Shown in pieces: positions 1 to 6,254 of a stretch of DNA of 6,694 nt (the first letter of the stretch is position 1; each line of letters opens with the position of its first letter). The notes beneath the pieces were generated by a model. It had not been told where the DNA came from, ran no database searches, and saw only the letters and a list, made by a program, of their open reading frames with translations. The position numbers and the translations under genes are program-made. The stretch is from Betaproteobacteria bacterium (GTDB lineage: Bacteria > Pseudomonadota > Gammaproteobacteria > Burkholderiales > SG8-39): contig JAOUFA010000203.1 of the NCBI GenBank assembly GCA_029858545.1, positions 1 through 6,694 of the forward strand, read 5' to 3'.

Positions 1-2
1 TG

Positions 3-668
3 TATGCGCCCGCCGACGCGGTGCGCCGCGCGCGCGAGCGCGGCGCACCGGGCGCGCCGGTGATCCTCGCCGATACCCAGGACAATCCCGGCGCGGGCGG
101 CAACGGCGACACCACCGGGTTGCTCGCGGCGCTCATCGCGCAGGATGCGCAGGACGCGGTGCTGGGGCTGTTGATCGACGCCGACGCGGCCAGGCTCGCG
201 CACGAGGCGGGTGCGGGCGCCAATTTGACGCTCGCCCTCGGCGGACGCTCGGGCATCGCGGGTGACGCACCTTTTGGCGGCGAGTTCACGGTGGAGCGCG
301 TGAACGACGGACGCTTCACCTGCAGCGGGGCGATGTTCAAGGGCTTTCGCATGACCCTCGGGCCGATGGCGCTCTTGAGGAGTCGCGCCGCGCCCGGCGT
401 GCGCATTGCGCTCGCCTCGCGCAAGGTACAGGCCGCCGATCAGGACATGTTCCGTCACCTGGGCATCGAGCCGCGCAGCCAGCGCATCCTCGCGCTGAAG
501 AGCGCGGTGCATTTTCGCGCCGACTTCGAATCGTTCGCGCGCGAAATCCTGATCGTCAAGGCGCCGGGGCCGGCGCTCTCCGATCCGGCGGAATTCAAAT
601 GGACCAAGCTGCGCGCCGGGTTGAGACTGGGGCCGCTGGGGCCGGTGTATGGAGAAGAGCGGGGCTGA
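3..668 (+). CDS. M81 family metallopeptidase (MlrC-like), C-terminal part only
   Basis: This is the 3' end of a gene cut by the left edge. The frame is open from base 3, so the GTG at 21 is probably an internal valine. About 221 codons remain, against roughly 490 in full-length family members. The visible part matches the MlrC C-terminal domain: an ADTQDNPGAGGNGDTT block near the start, a middle section with GAMFKGFRMTLGPMALL, and a closing HFRADFESFAREILIVKAPG segment. The family is named after microcystinase C, a metalloenzyme that degrades linear microcystin peptides. Most homologues have unknown substrates and are annotated as M81 peptidases. The expected zinc ligands lie in the missing N-terminal half, so catalytic competence cannot be judged. 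It converges on the site-2 protease gene, stop codons 67 bases apart. Family assignment is firm; the substrate is unknown. Confidence 0.9.
   Translation, partial: YAPADAVRRARERGAPGAPVILADTQDNPGAGGNGDTTGLLAALIAQDAQDAVLGLLIDADAARLAHEAGAGANLTLALGGRSGIAGDAPFGGEFTVERVNDGRFTCSGAMFKGFRMTLGPMALLRSRAAPGVRIALASRKVQAADQDMFRHLGIEPRSQRILALKSAVHFRADFESFAREILIVKAPGPALSDPAEFKWTKLRAGLRLGPLGPVYGEERG
19..50. repeat. Perfect 13-bp inverted repeat inside the M81 gene
   Basis: Bases 19-31 are the exact reverse complement of 38-50, leaving a 6-base loop (GCGCGA). It is all G/C apart from one A-T pair and would form a very stable hairpin in either strand. It lies in coding sequence for an Arg/Ala/Glu-rich turn just before the ADTQDNPG block. 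Confidence 0.7.
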
Positions 669-677
669 GGGCAATGC

Positions 678-696
678 CGAACCCGGCGGCGGTTCG
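678..696. terminator. Small hairpin between convergent genes, possible weak terminator
   Basis: CGAACC at 678-683 pairs perfectly with GGTTCG at 691-696 around a 7-base loop. It begins 10 bases after the M81 stop and lies in the 67-base gap between two convergent genes. No T-run follows on either strand, so it is not a textbook intrinsic terminator. A role in transcript-end stability, or none, is equally possible. Confidence 0.2.
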
Positions 697-735
697 AATC
701 ATCGGCGCCGCATCACGGCACGACGACGCTGCGCC

Positions 736-1467
736 TTAGCCGCTTTGCGTGACATGCAACTGTCCGAGCAGTTCATGCACGTCGTAGCTCATCACCGCGA
801 GAAACCCCGCGAGCACCAGGTAGTAGAGCGCGTATTCGAGCCGTTTGGCGGGTTCGACCGAGTAGTACGCCTGGTTTTCCGGCGATCGGGGGTCGAACTT
901 GATCGCCGCCCAGACTTGCGGCGCGGCGATCACCGCCATCAGGATCAGCATCGGGCTGGGACGCCAGAAGAACAGCGCGACAAGGATCGGCACGCCGACC
1001 AGCCAGACGCGCGGCGAGATGATCGCGGTGATGCGCCCGCCGTCGAAGGGCGAGAGAGGAATCAGGTTGAACAGATTGAGGAAGAAACCGGCATAGGAGA
1101 GCGCGAGCAGCAGCGGTTCGCCGCTGGCGCGATAGCCGTAGTAGCAGGCGAGCGCGCCGACCGTGCCGAGGAGCGGTCCCGCGAGGCCGATCCAGGCTTC
1201 GGTTTCGGCATCGTGCGGCAGGTCCTTCAGCTGGATCCAGGCACCGACGAAGGGAATGAAGGTCGGCGCGCCGACTTCCAGGCCGCGCTGCCGCGCGGCG
1301 AGGAAATGTCCCATCTCGTGCACGAAGATAAGCAGCACGAAGCCCACCGCGTACCACCAGCCGTAGATGAGCGCGTAGGCGAACACCGAGATCAGCATCG
1401 TGCCCCCGGTGAGGATTACCTTGCCGAGCTTGCCCGCCGCGAGCAAGGTGAGCAGCAGCTTGATCAT
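736..1467 (-). CDS. Site-2 protease family protein (M50 intramembrane metalloprotease)
   Basis: The 243-residue protein is a polytopic inner-membrane zinc protease of the S2P class, which cleaves membrane-spanning segments of other proteins. The zinc motif HEMGH sits at residues 50-54 (His50, Glu51, His54) inside a hydrophobic helix. The third ligand, Asp142, lies in NLIPLSPFDGG at 135-144, the conserved second S2P motif. Hydrophobic stretches near 22-50, 93-112, 118-140, 152-168, 172-185 and 212-228 suggest about six membrane segments. There is no PDZ domain, so this is a minimal form, unlike RseP. The ATG at 1467 gives the N-terminus expected for the family, but no clear Shine-Dalgarno is seen. 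It lies 78 bases downstream of the DUF2167 gene on the same strand and may share its transcript. Catalytic residues are complete, so activity is expected; the natural substrate is unknown. Confidence 0.93.
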   Translation of the reverse strand: MIKLLLTLLAAGKLGKVILTGGTMLISVFAYALIYGWWYAVGFVLLIFVHEMGHFLAARQRGLEVGAPTFIPFVGAWIQLKDLPHDAETEAWIGLAGPLLGTVGALACYYGYRASGEPLLLALSYAGFFLNLFNLIPLSPFDGGRITAIISPRVWLVGVPILVALFFWRPSPMLILMAVIAAPQVWAAIKFDPRSPENQAYYSVEPAKRLEYALYYLVLAGFLAVMSYDVHELLGQLHVTQSG

Positions 1468-1545
1468 GTGCGCGATCGCATTGGGATTCCCGGCATCGAA
1501 ACGCGGCGCAGAGGCGAACCTGCCCGGCCCATCAACCAGCGTGTC

Positions 1546-2487
1546 TCAGGGCTGCGGCGGCGTGGCGGTTGATTCGGCGGCCTGTTGCGCTTTCTTGCTG
1601 CGGAAGATCTTGACGAGAATGCCGAGGAGGGCGATTCCCGCCACGAGGAAGATCTTGGCGAACTTCGCGAGGAAGGCGAGCGCGACGGCGATCAGACCGA
1701 GCTTCTTCGCCGCGACGCCGCCGATCAGCGCCGCGAGGCCGTATTCGGCGATGTGATCGGTGCCTGCGTTGAAGTCGCCGTAGCGCTTGCCGTCCTTGTA
1801 TTCGAGCGCGGCGAGCATGCGGTGCGCGAACGATTTCTCGGTCTGGATCGAATTCATCCCGGTGACGAGGTTCATGCTCACATAGCCTTCGCGGCCGAGC
1901 GCATAGGTGTTGTAGTTCACGCCGCCTTCCTCTTCCGCGGGGGCGCCTTTTTCCTTCGAAGACAGCGACCAGATGAGGCGCTGCGTCGCGGCGTTGTAGG
2001 CAGGGGGTTCGATCCAGCCCACCACTTCGACTTCGCGGATACCGCGTTTGCGGCGCTCGGCATTGACCTCCTCGGTGCCCGACCTGAGGTTATCGAGCAG
2101 TTCGGCAGCGTCCCACTTCTTCGCGTCGTCGTCCTTGACAAAGCCCGACTTGACGTAGCGCACGACGACGAAGCCATGACTGTCGTCGCTTTCCTGAAGG
2201 GCGAGGCCGAGCAGATCGTCGCCCGGCCGGTTGCCCATCGCGCGGAGCATGCGTGCGGCTTCCGGCTTCGGCACCCACAGCAAGCCTTCGGGAAGCTTCA
2301 GCATCGCCTGGTCGAGGAACGCAATCTCGGCGGGGCCGCGCTGCATGACCTGTTTGGCGGCGTCGAAGGCGGCCTGCACTTCATTCGCCACCTTGTCGCC
2401 TTCGGCGAGCGCGAATCCGGGCAGCGCCGCGAGCAGCGCGGCGAGCGCCAGCTGGCGTCGGGCGAAGGTCATGAAACAGTTCGGCAT
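1546..2487 (-). CDS. DUF2167 domain-containing membrane-anchored protein
   Basis: The 313-residue protein resembles the DUF2167 / COG4714 family of uncharacterised membrane-anchored proteins; no biochemical role is established. A signal-like segment at 1-28 ends in FALA. A soluble, presumably periplasmic domain follows (about 30-245), containing LPEGLLWVPKPEA, a DDSHGFVVVRYVKSGFVKDDDAKKWDAAELL region split over 101-131, GWIEPPAYN at 157-165 and the repeat-free YNTYALGREGYVSMNL stretch at 192-207. The C-terminus holds hydrophobic segments around 249-260, 264-275 and 279-294, followed by a basic tail (KIFRSKK). The ATG at 2487 was chosen because GGAGA lies 6 bases upstream; the in-frame ATG at 2472 has no such site. 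The frame stays open far upstream of 2487, but that extension overlaps the dehydrogenase gene. The next gene downstream encodes a site-2 protease, which hints at a shared membrane or envelope role. Confidence 0.88.
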   Translation of the reverse strand: MPNCFMTFARRQLALAALLAALPGFALAEGDKVANEVQAAFDAAKQVMQRGPAEIAFLDQAMLKLPEGLLWVPKPEAARMLRAMGNRPGDDLLGLALQESDDSHGFVVVRYVKSGFVKDDDAKKWDAAELLDNLRSGTEEVNAERRKRGIREVEVVGWIEPPAYNAATQRLIWSLSSKEKGAPAEEEGGVNYNTYALGREGYVSMNLVTGMNSIQTEKSFAHRMLAALEYKDGKRYGDFNAGTDHIAEYGLAALIGGVAAKKLGLIAVALAFLAKFAKIFLVAGIALLGILVKIFRSKKAQQAAESTATPPQP

Positions 2488-2493
2488 TCTCGG

Positions 2494-2498
2494 TCTCC
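2494..2498 (-). promoter_or_regulatory. Ribosome binding site of the DUF2167 gene
   Basis: On the minus strand GGAGA is followed by a 6-base spacer and the ATG at 2487. This decides the start over the alternative ATG at 2472, which has no purine-rich element before it. Confidence 0.7.
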
Positions 2499-2517
2499 AG
2501 ATGGGGGTGGCCCCGCG

Positions 2518-2523
2518 ATTATG
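2518..2523 (-). promoter_or_regulatory. Possible -10 element (CATAAT) for the DUF2167 gene
   Basis: In the 107-base gap after the dehydrogenase stop, the minus strand reads CATAAT, five of six matches to the sigma-70 -10 consensus, with a predicted leader of about 25 to 30 bases before the ATG at 2487. No convincing -35 hexamer lies 16 to 18 bases upstream. AT-rich hexamers are scarce in this region, which makes it noticeable. It suggests DUF2167 and the protease could be transcribed separately from the upstream pair. Confidence 0.3.
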
Positions 2524-2594
2524 GAGGAAGCACGCCGATCGCGCGCGCGAATCCAGACGGGGGAGGAACTTGTGCACAGCCCGCCGCGAGGTTC

Positions 2595-3848
2595 TCAGCG
2601 CCGCGCCGCGTCGGTCCCCAGCACGAGCACCGTACCATTGCGGTCCTCGGTGAAGTACAGGCGACCGTCCTTGCCCGCCTTGATGTCGACCGGCGCACCG
2701 AGCGGACGGGTCTTGGTACGCTCCCAACCCGCGACCACGTCGATCGGTGCGGCCGCGGGAAGTCCGCGCGCGTCGGTGGGAAACGCGACGATGCGATGCC
2801 CGTGGCGCCGGTAGCCGTGATAGGCGAGGATCAACGATCCGCGCAGTGCGGCGTACCGCTCGCCGGAATACCAGGTCATGCCCAGCGGTGCCGCGTGCGC
2901 CGGCAGCAGCGCGAAAGGCTTGCGGTACGGCGCGCAATCGGCGGCCGGAAACTCCGGACTTGCCACGCCATCGTCGTAGCAGTAGGGCCAGCCATAGTGC
3001 GCTCCCTCTTCGATGAGATTCAGCTCGTCGTGCGGGGATTCCTCGTCGTTGGTCATGGCGGGGATGCGGCGATGGATGAAGTCGCGCGAGTTCTCGCCCT
3101 CCATGAGAAGGCCGCTCGACGGGTGAACGGCCAGTGCGATCGCATTGCGCAGGCCACGCGCGTAGTTCCGCCAGCCGGTAACGCGCCCGTCGGGCCAGCG
3201 CATGTCGTACTTGCGAATCACCCCGCGCGGGTTCTCGCCGTCGGTTTCGGCGCAGGGTTGGCGCGCATCGGGCGGGCCGCCGTTGTCGAGTTCGCAGTTG
3301 TCGCTCGCCGAACCGACCGCGACGAACAGATTGCCTTCGCGGTCGAAGACGAAATTGACCAGCGGATGGCGTCCGCTGGAGGGCAATGCCGGCAACCCCG
3401 AGCGCCCGCCGATCACGTCTTCGGCGCTCGCCGACGGATCGGCGAGCGAAAAACGCAGTACGCGGCCAATCGCGCCGATGTAGATCTTTCCATCGGGCCC
3501 GCGCGCGATGCCGTGCGCACGGTCGAGTCGGTCAAGAATCTTGCGCTTTGCGTAGCGACCGGCGCCGCGCGTGAGCCGCCACACCGAACCCTTGCCCTCG
3601 TTCCAGCCACCCATGTCGACGACGAGCAGGCTGCCGTCATCGAGCGGGAGCAGGCCGCGCGGAAAGGTGAACCCGTCGGCCGCGAGACCGACGCACAGTC
3701 CCGCGGGCGTGCGCAGGTCGAGGCGCGGCAGACCGTCGCACAGCCCCGAACTGCGATAGGGTGGCCGGCCGCCTTGCGCCGCGCCGGGCAGCGAAGCGAG
3801 CACGGCCAGCGCGATCAGGCCGGCACGCAGGCCCGCGCAGCGCGTCAT
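2595..3848 (-). CDS. PQQ-dependent sugar dehydrogenase-like protein (sorbosone/glucose dehydrogenase family)
   Basis: The 417-residue exported protein has the six-bladed beta-propeller signature of the soluble glucose / sorbosone dehydrogenase family. Known members oxidise aldoses or related aldehydes in the periplasm with pyrroloquinoline quinone and calcium. Residues 1-26 form a signal peptide (basic start, hydrophobic core, GAAQG). Family marks include FPRGLL at 62-67, DRAHGIARGPDG at 109-120, the RHPLVNFVFDREGNLFVAVGSASDN area at 160-184, RGLRNAIAL at 231-239 (Arg234-Asn235 matches the usual cofactor-pocket pair), GAHYGWPYC at 282-290 and GAPVDIK at 384-390. His161 is the likely general base by analogy. 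Six cysteines in the mature chain (37, 52, 185, 199, 290, 305) look like three disulfides. The start ATG at 3848 overlaps the upstream stop as ATGA with no strong ribosome binding site, indicating translational coupling. The substrate cannot be read from sequence. Confidence 0.88.
   Translation of the reverse strand: MTRCAGLRAGLIALAVLASLPGAAQGGRPPYRSSGLCDGLPRLDLRTPAGLCVGLAADGFTFPRGLLPLDDGSLLVVDMGGWNEGKGSVWRLTRGAGRYAKRKILDRLDRAHGIARGPDGKIYIGAIGRVLRFSLADPSASAEDVIGGRSGLPALPSSGRHPLVNFVFDREGNLFVAVGSASDNCELDNGGPPDARQPCAETDGENPRGVIRKYDMRWPDGRVTGWRNYARGLRNAIALAVHPSSGLLMEGENSRDFIHRRIPAMTNDEESPHDELNLIEEGAHYGWPYCYDDGVASPEFPAADCAPYRKPFALLPAHAAPLGMTWYSGERYAALRGSLILAYHGYRRHGHRIVAFPTDARGLPAAAPIDVVAGWERTKTRPLGAPVDIKAGKDGRLYFTEDRNGTVLVLGTDAARR
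3425..3448. repeat. Perfect 10-bp inverted repeat inside the dehydrogenase gene
   Basis: CGCTCGCCGA at 3425-3434 is exactly complementary to TCGGCGAGCG at 3439-3448 with a 4-base loop. It encodes the FSLADPSASAEDV region of the dehydrogenase. In the gene's own sense the T-run precedes the stem and does not follow it, so it is not an intrinsic terminator for this gene. Confidence 0.65.
3845..3848 (-). promoter_or_regulatory. ATGA stop/start overlap (translational coupling)
   Basis: On the minus strand ATGA contains the start codon of the dehydrogenase (3848-3846) and the TGA stop of the binding protein (3847-3845). The preceding bases lack a clear Shine-Dalgarno, so downstream translation probably depends on terminating ribosomes. 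Confidence 0.8.
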
Positions 3849-5398
3849 CGCTTGTCGAGATTCCAGTAGAGATACACCGGCGCGTTCAGATAGCCGGTGA
3901 CGTTCTTGCGCGCCGCCACCGGCTGCAGATATTCGCCGAGCGCGGCGTGCGTGCCGACCTCGAGTGCGCGCGATTGTGCCGCGGCGGCGATGCGCCGGCG
4001 CTCGGCCTCGCCGCCGCCGAGCAGGAATTCGGCGCGCAGGGCCTCGAGCCGTTCGTCGCACGGCCAGCCGGGCCATGCCCGGTCGCAGGCTGCGTTCATC
4101 GCGGGATTGACCACCGGGTTGATCAGGTCCAGCCCATTGAAGGTGGTGATGAAGATGCTCCAGCCACCCTGCGCGGGAGCTTCCTTTTTCTGCCGGCGTG
4201 CGATCACCGCCTGCCAGTCGAGCGCGGCGAGTTCGACCTTGAATCCCGCCATCCGCAGCTGTTGCGCGGCGACCAGCGGCAGTCGGGCGATGGTCGCGAG
4301 GTCGGTGGGCTGCAGGATCACCACCGGGGTGTCGGGATAGCCGGCCTCGCGCAGCATTGCGCGGGCACGCTTCACATCGCCCTGCAGCAGGCCCTGCATG
4401 CCGGCGTTGGTCTCGTAGGGTGTGCCGCAGGGGTACAGCGACAGGCAGGTCCGGTACAGGTCACGCGAGCCATACTGCGCCTGGAGAAAAGGCTCCTGCG
4501 ACAGGGCCACCAGCGCCGCGCGCCGGATGCGCGGGTCATCGAAAGGCGGATTCAGGTGATTGAAGCGCAGCAATACCTGCGCGCCGTGGCGGTTGTCGAG
4601 CACCCGGACATCGGGATTCGCGCGCAGGCTTGCGTAGTGCTCGTGCGCGGGCTGCTCGACCAGGTCGATCTCGCCGTTGGCGAGGGCGCTCGCCTGGGTT
4701 TGCGCGTCGCGCAGAATGTGCCATTCGACGCGGTCGACGAACACGCGCTTGCCGCCCGCGGTGGCCGAAGGCGCTTCGGCCCGCGGCCGGTAGCGCGGGT
4801 TCTTCACGTACACCGCGAGGGCTCCCGGGCGCCACTCGTCGCGCTTGAAGATATAGGGGCCCGAGCCGGTGGTGTCCTCGATCTGCCGGTCGCTCGCGGT
4901 CTCGGCGACGCGGCGCGGCACGATGAACGGGACGTGCGCCCCGGGCTTGCCGAGTGCTTCGAGCATCAGGCCGAAAGGATGCTTCAGCACGACGCGAAAA
5001 CGCCGCGCGTCGAGCGCGTCCCAACGCTGCGTGGCCGCGGCCAGGCGCTGGCCCAGGTTGTCGCGCTGTGACCAGCGCGCGAGCGAGGCGAGCACATCCT
5101 CGCTGGTCACCGGCTTGCCGTCGTGGAATTCGAGCCCCGCGCGCAGCACGAAGGTCCAGGTCTTGCGATCGGCGCTGACGCTCCAGTTCTCCACCATTTG
5201 CGGTTGCACGCGGTTTTGCAGATCGGTGCCAAACAGCGTGTCGTAGATCATGTAGCCGTGCGTGCGCGTGACGGTCGCGGTGGTCCAGAACGGGTCCAGC
5301 ACCGCGAGGTTCGACTGCGGGGCGATGCGTATCGTCTTTTGCGCGAGCGCCGAGCCGCCGAGCGAGACCGATGCGAGGAGCGCGAGGATACGAAGCAT
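3845..5398 (-). CDS. ABC transporter substrate-binding protein, family 5 (peptide/nickel/opine type)
   Basis: The 517-residue periplasmic binding protein belongs to the SBP_bac_5 (DppA/OppA-like) family, whose members deliver peptides, nickel chelates, opines or oligosaccharides to an inner-membrane permease. A signal peptide at 1-19 ends SALA before Gln20. No lipobox cysteine is present, so a free periplasmic protein is expected. Typical blocks are LAVLDPFWTTATV at 31-43, PQMVENWSVSADRKTWTFVLR at 66-86, FHDGKPVTSEDVLASLARW at 91-109, TGSGPYIF at 177-184, NGEIDLVEQ at 241-249 and FDDPRIRRAALVALS at 286-300. Cysteines 318/324 and 438/447 form two close pairs, likely disulfides. The ATG at 5398 has GGAAG 9 bases upstream. 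It is first in the minus-strand block and overlaps the dehydrogenase by four bases. No permease or ATPase gene is in the window. The ligand is unknown. Confidence 0.93.
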   Translation of the reverse strand: MLRILALLASVSLGGSALAQKTIRIAPQSNLAVLDPFWTTATVTRTHGYMIYDTLFGTDLQNRVQPQMVENWSVSADRKTWTFVLRAGLEFHDGKPVTSEDVLASLARWSQRDNLGQRLAAATQRWDALDARRFRVVLKHPFGLMLEALGKPGAHVPFIVPRRVAETASDRQIEDTTGSGPYIFKRDEWRPGALAVYVKNPRYRPRAEAPSATAGGKRVFVDRVEWHILRDAQTQASALANGEIDLVEQPAHEHYASLRANPDVRVLDNRHGAQVLLRFNHLNPPFDDPRIRRAALVALSQEPFLQAQYGSRDLYRTCLSLYPCGTPYETNAGMQGLLQGDVKRARAMLREAGYPDTPVVILQPTDLATIARLPLVAAQQLRMAGFKVELAALDWQAVIARRQKKEAPAQGGWSIFITTFNGLDLINPVVNPAMNAACDRAWPGWPCDERLEALRAEFLLGGGEAERRRIAAAAQSRALEVGTHAALGEYLQPVAARKNVTGYLNAPVYLYWNLDKR

Positions 5399-5407
5399 GG
5401 GGCGAGT

Positions 5408-5412
5408 CTTCC
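5408..5412 (-). promoter_or_regulatory. Ribosome binding site of the substrate-binding protein gene
   Basis: The minus strand reads GGAAG, then a 9-base spacer, then the ATG at 5398. It is a moderate match that supports the chosen start, which also gives a complete signal peptide. Confidence 0.55.
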
Positions 5413-5431
5413 GGTTGCGACAGCTGGGGCG

Positions 5432-5437
5432 ATGATA
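5432..5437 (-). promoter_or_regulatory. Possible -10 element (TATCAT) of the minus-strand block
   Basis: In the 77-base divergent region the minus strand has TATCAT, five of six consensus matches, placing a start site about 25 to 30 bases before the ATG at 5398. No good -35 is seen at the right spacing, so an activator or alternative sigma factor may be involved, or the match may be chance. No equally good -10 was found for the plus-strand gene; TACACT at 5452-5457 is too close to its ATG. Confidence 0.3.
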
Positions 5438-5463
5438 CCCGAGAGGGGAGGTACACTTGCGCC

Positions 5464-5470
5464 GAGGAGA
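5464..5470 (+). promoter_or_regulatory. Ribosome binding site of ugpQ
   Basis: GAGGAGA followed by a 5-base spacer and the ATG at 5476 is a strong Shine-Dalgarno. It fixes the start, rejecting the in-frame open stretch back to 5371. Confidence 0.8.
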
Positions 5471-5475
5471 TCACC

Positions 5476-6216
5476 ATGAGTCGCTGGCGCTATCCGCGCA
5501 TCGTCGCGCACCGCGGGGGCGGGTCGTTCGCCCCGGAAAATACGCTTGCCGCGCTGCGCTTTGGCGCCGCGCTGGGCTTCAAAGGGGTCGAATTCGATGT
5601 GATGCTCTCGGGAGACGGCACACCGGTGCTGATCCACGACGAGACGCTCGAGCGCACGACCGGGGTCTCCGGCGAGGTCGCGCGTACGCCTTACGCCGAG
5701 CTGGCGCGGCTCGATGCCGGCGCCTGGTTGGGAGAGCGCTGGCGCGGCGAGCGTATTCCGAGTTTCGAGCAGGCGGCGCGGGTGTGCCGCGAACTGGGGC
5801 TGTGGGCGAACGTGGAGATCAAGCCAGCCGCGGGTCACGAGCGCGCGACCGGCGAGGCGGCTGCCCGGCTGGCCGCCGAGCTATGGCGCGGCGCGGAGCT
5901 TCCGCCGCTGCTTTCGTCGTTCTCGCGCGAAGCGCTCGACGCCGCGCGCAGCGCGGCGCCCGGCTTGCCGCGCGGCTGCCTGGTCGAGGACGTTCCCGCC
6001 GATTGGCTCGCGCGGGTGCGCGAGTTCGACTGCGTGTCGCTGCACTGCGACCATCGCAGCCTGACACAGCCGCTCGCGCGCGGGATTCACGCCGCCGGCT
6101 GCGCGATCCTGTGCTGGACGGTGAATGATCCGCGCGTCGCGCGGGAGTTGTTGAGTTGGGGCGCGGACTGCCTGGTGACCGATGCGCTCGATGTGATCAC
6201 GGCCGCATTCGTGTAG
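5476..6216 (+). CDS. ugpQ: Cytoplasmic glycerophosphodiester phosphodiesterase (GDPD, UgpQ type)
   Basis: The 246-residue enzyme hydrolyses glycerophosphodiesters, such as glycerophosphocholine from phospholipid turnover, to sn-glycerol 3-phosphate and an alcohol. The GDPD TIM-barrel motifs are complete: AHRGGGSFAPENT at 11-23 with His12 and Arg13, GVEFDVMLSGDGTPVLIHD at 37-55 with metal ligands Glu39 and Asp41 and catalytic His54, NVEIKP at 112-117 with Glu114 and Lys116, and CWTVND near the C-terminus. The length is that of the short bacterial form. There is no signal peptide, so it acts in the cytoplasm like UgpQ and unlike periplasmic GlpQ. It is divergent from the substrate-binding protein gene and not near any ugp glycerol-phosphate transporter gene in this window. 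It converges on minus-strand coding sequence ending at 6255. The function call is firm; the preferred alcohol group is not known. Confidence 0.95.
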   Translation: MSRWRYPRIVAHRGGGSFAPENTLAALRFGAALGFKGVEFDVMLSGDGTPVLIHDETLERTTGVSGEVARTPYAELARLDAGAWLGERWRGERIPSFEQAARVCRELGLWANVEIKPAAGHERATGEAAARLAAELWRGAELPPLLSSFSREALDAARSAAPGLPRGCLVEDVPADWLARVREFDCVSLHCDHRSLTQPLARGIHAAGCAILCWTVNDPRVARELLSWGADCLVTDALDVITAAFV

Positions 6217-6254
6217 GCGTCGCGGTTCGGGACGGATGTTGCGTTGCGCGGGGG

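Noticed and set aside
679..705. GGTTCGAATC at 691-700 looks like the T-loop of a tRNA.
   Set aside because: The flanking bases do not form a 5-bp T stem, and no acceptor, anticodon or D arm could be built around it in the 67-base gap.
649..1572. A 307-codon plus-strand frame opening inside the M81 gene's end.
   Set aside because: Most of it is antisense to the site-2 protease gene, and the product is a low-complexity Arg/Glu/Gln/Asp-rich sequence without family features.
1585..2814. A 409-codon open frame on the plus strand.
   Set aside because: It is antisense to the DUF2167 gene and the end of the dehydrogenase gene. Its product is rich in Arg, Glu, His and Ala with no recognisable domain, and the opposite strand encodes clear families.
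2488..2937. N-terminal extension of the DUF2167 frame upstream of 2487.
   Set aside because: It would overlap the dehydrogenase 3' end, would bury the signal peptide inside the protein, and a good ribosome binding site precedes the ATG at 2487.
2796..3869. A 357-codon plus-strand frame.
   Set aside because: It is the complement of the dehydrogenase gene, whose motifs and signal peptide are clear on the minus strand.
3761..5071. A 436-codon open frame on the plus strand.
   Set aside because: It is antisense to the substrate-binding protein gene; the long open frame is expected from GC-rich codon bias on the other strand.
5371..5475. In-frame extension of the glycerophosphodiesterase upstream of 5476.
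   Set aside because: The strong GAGGAGA site fixes the start at 5476, the family N-terminus begins there, and the extension overlaps the start of the divergent gene.
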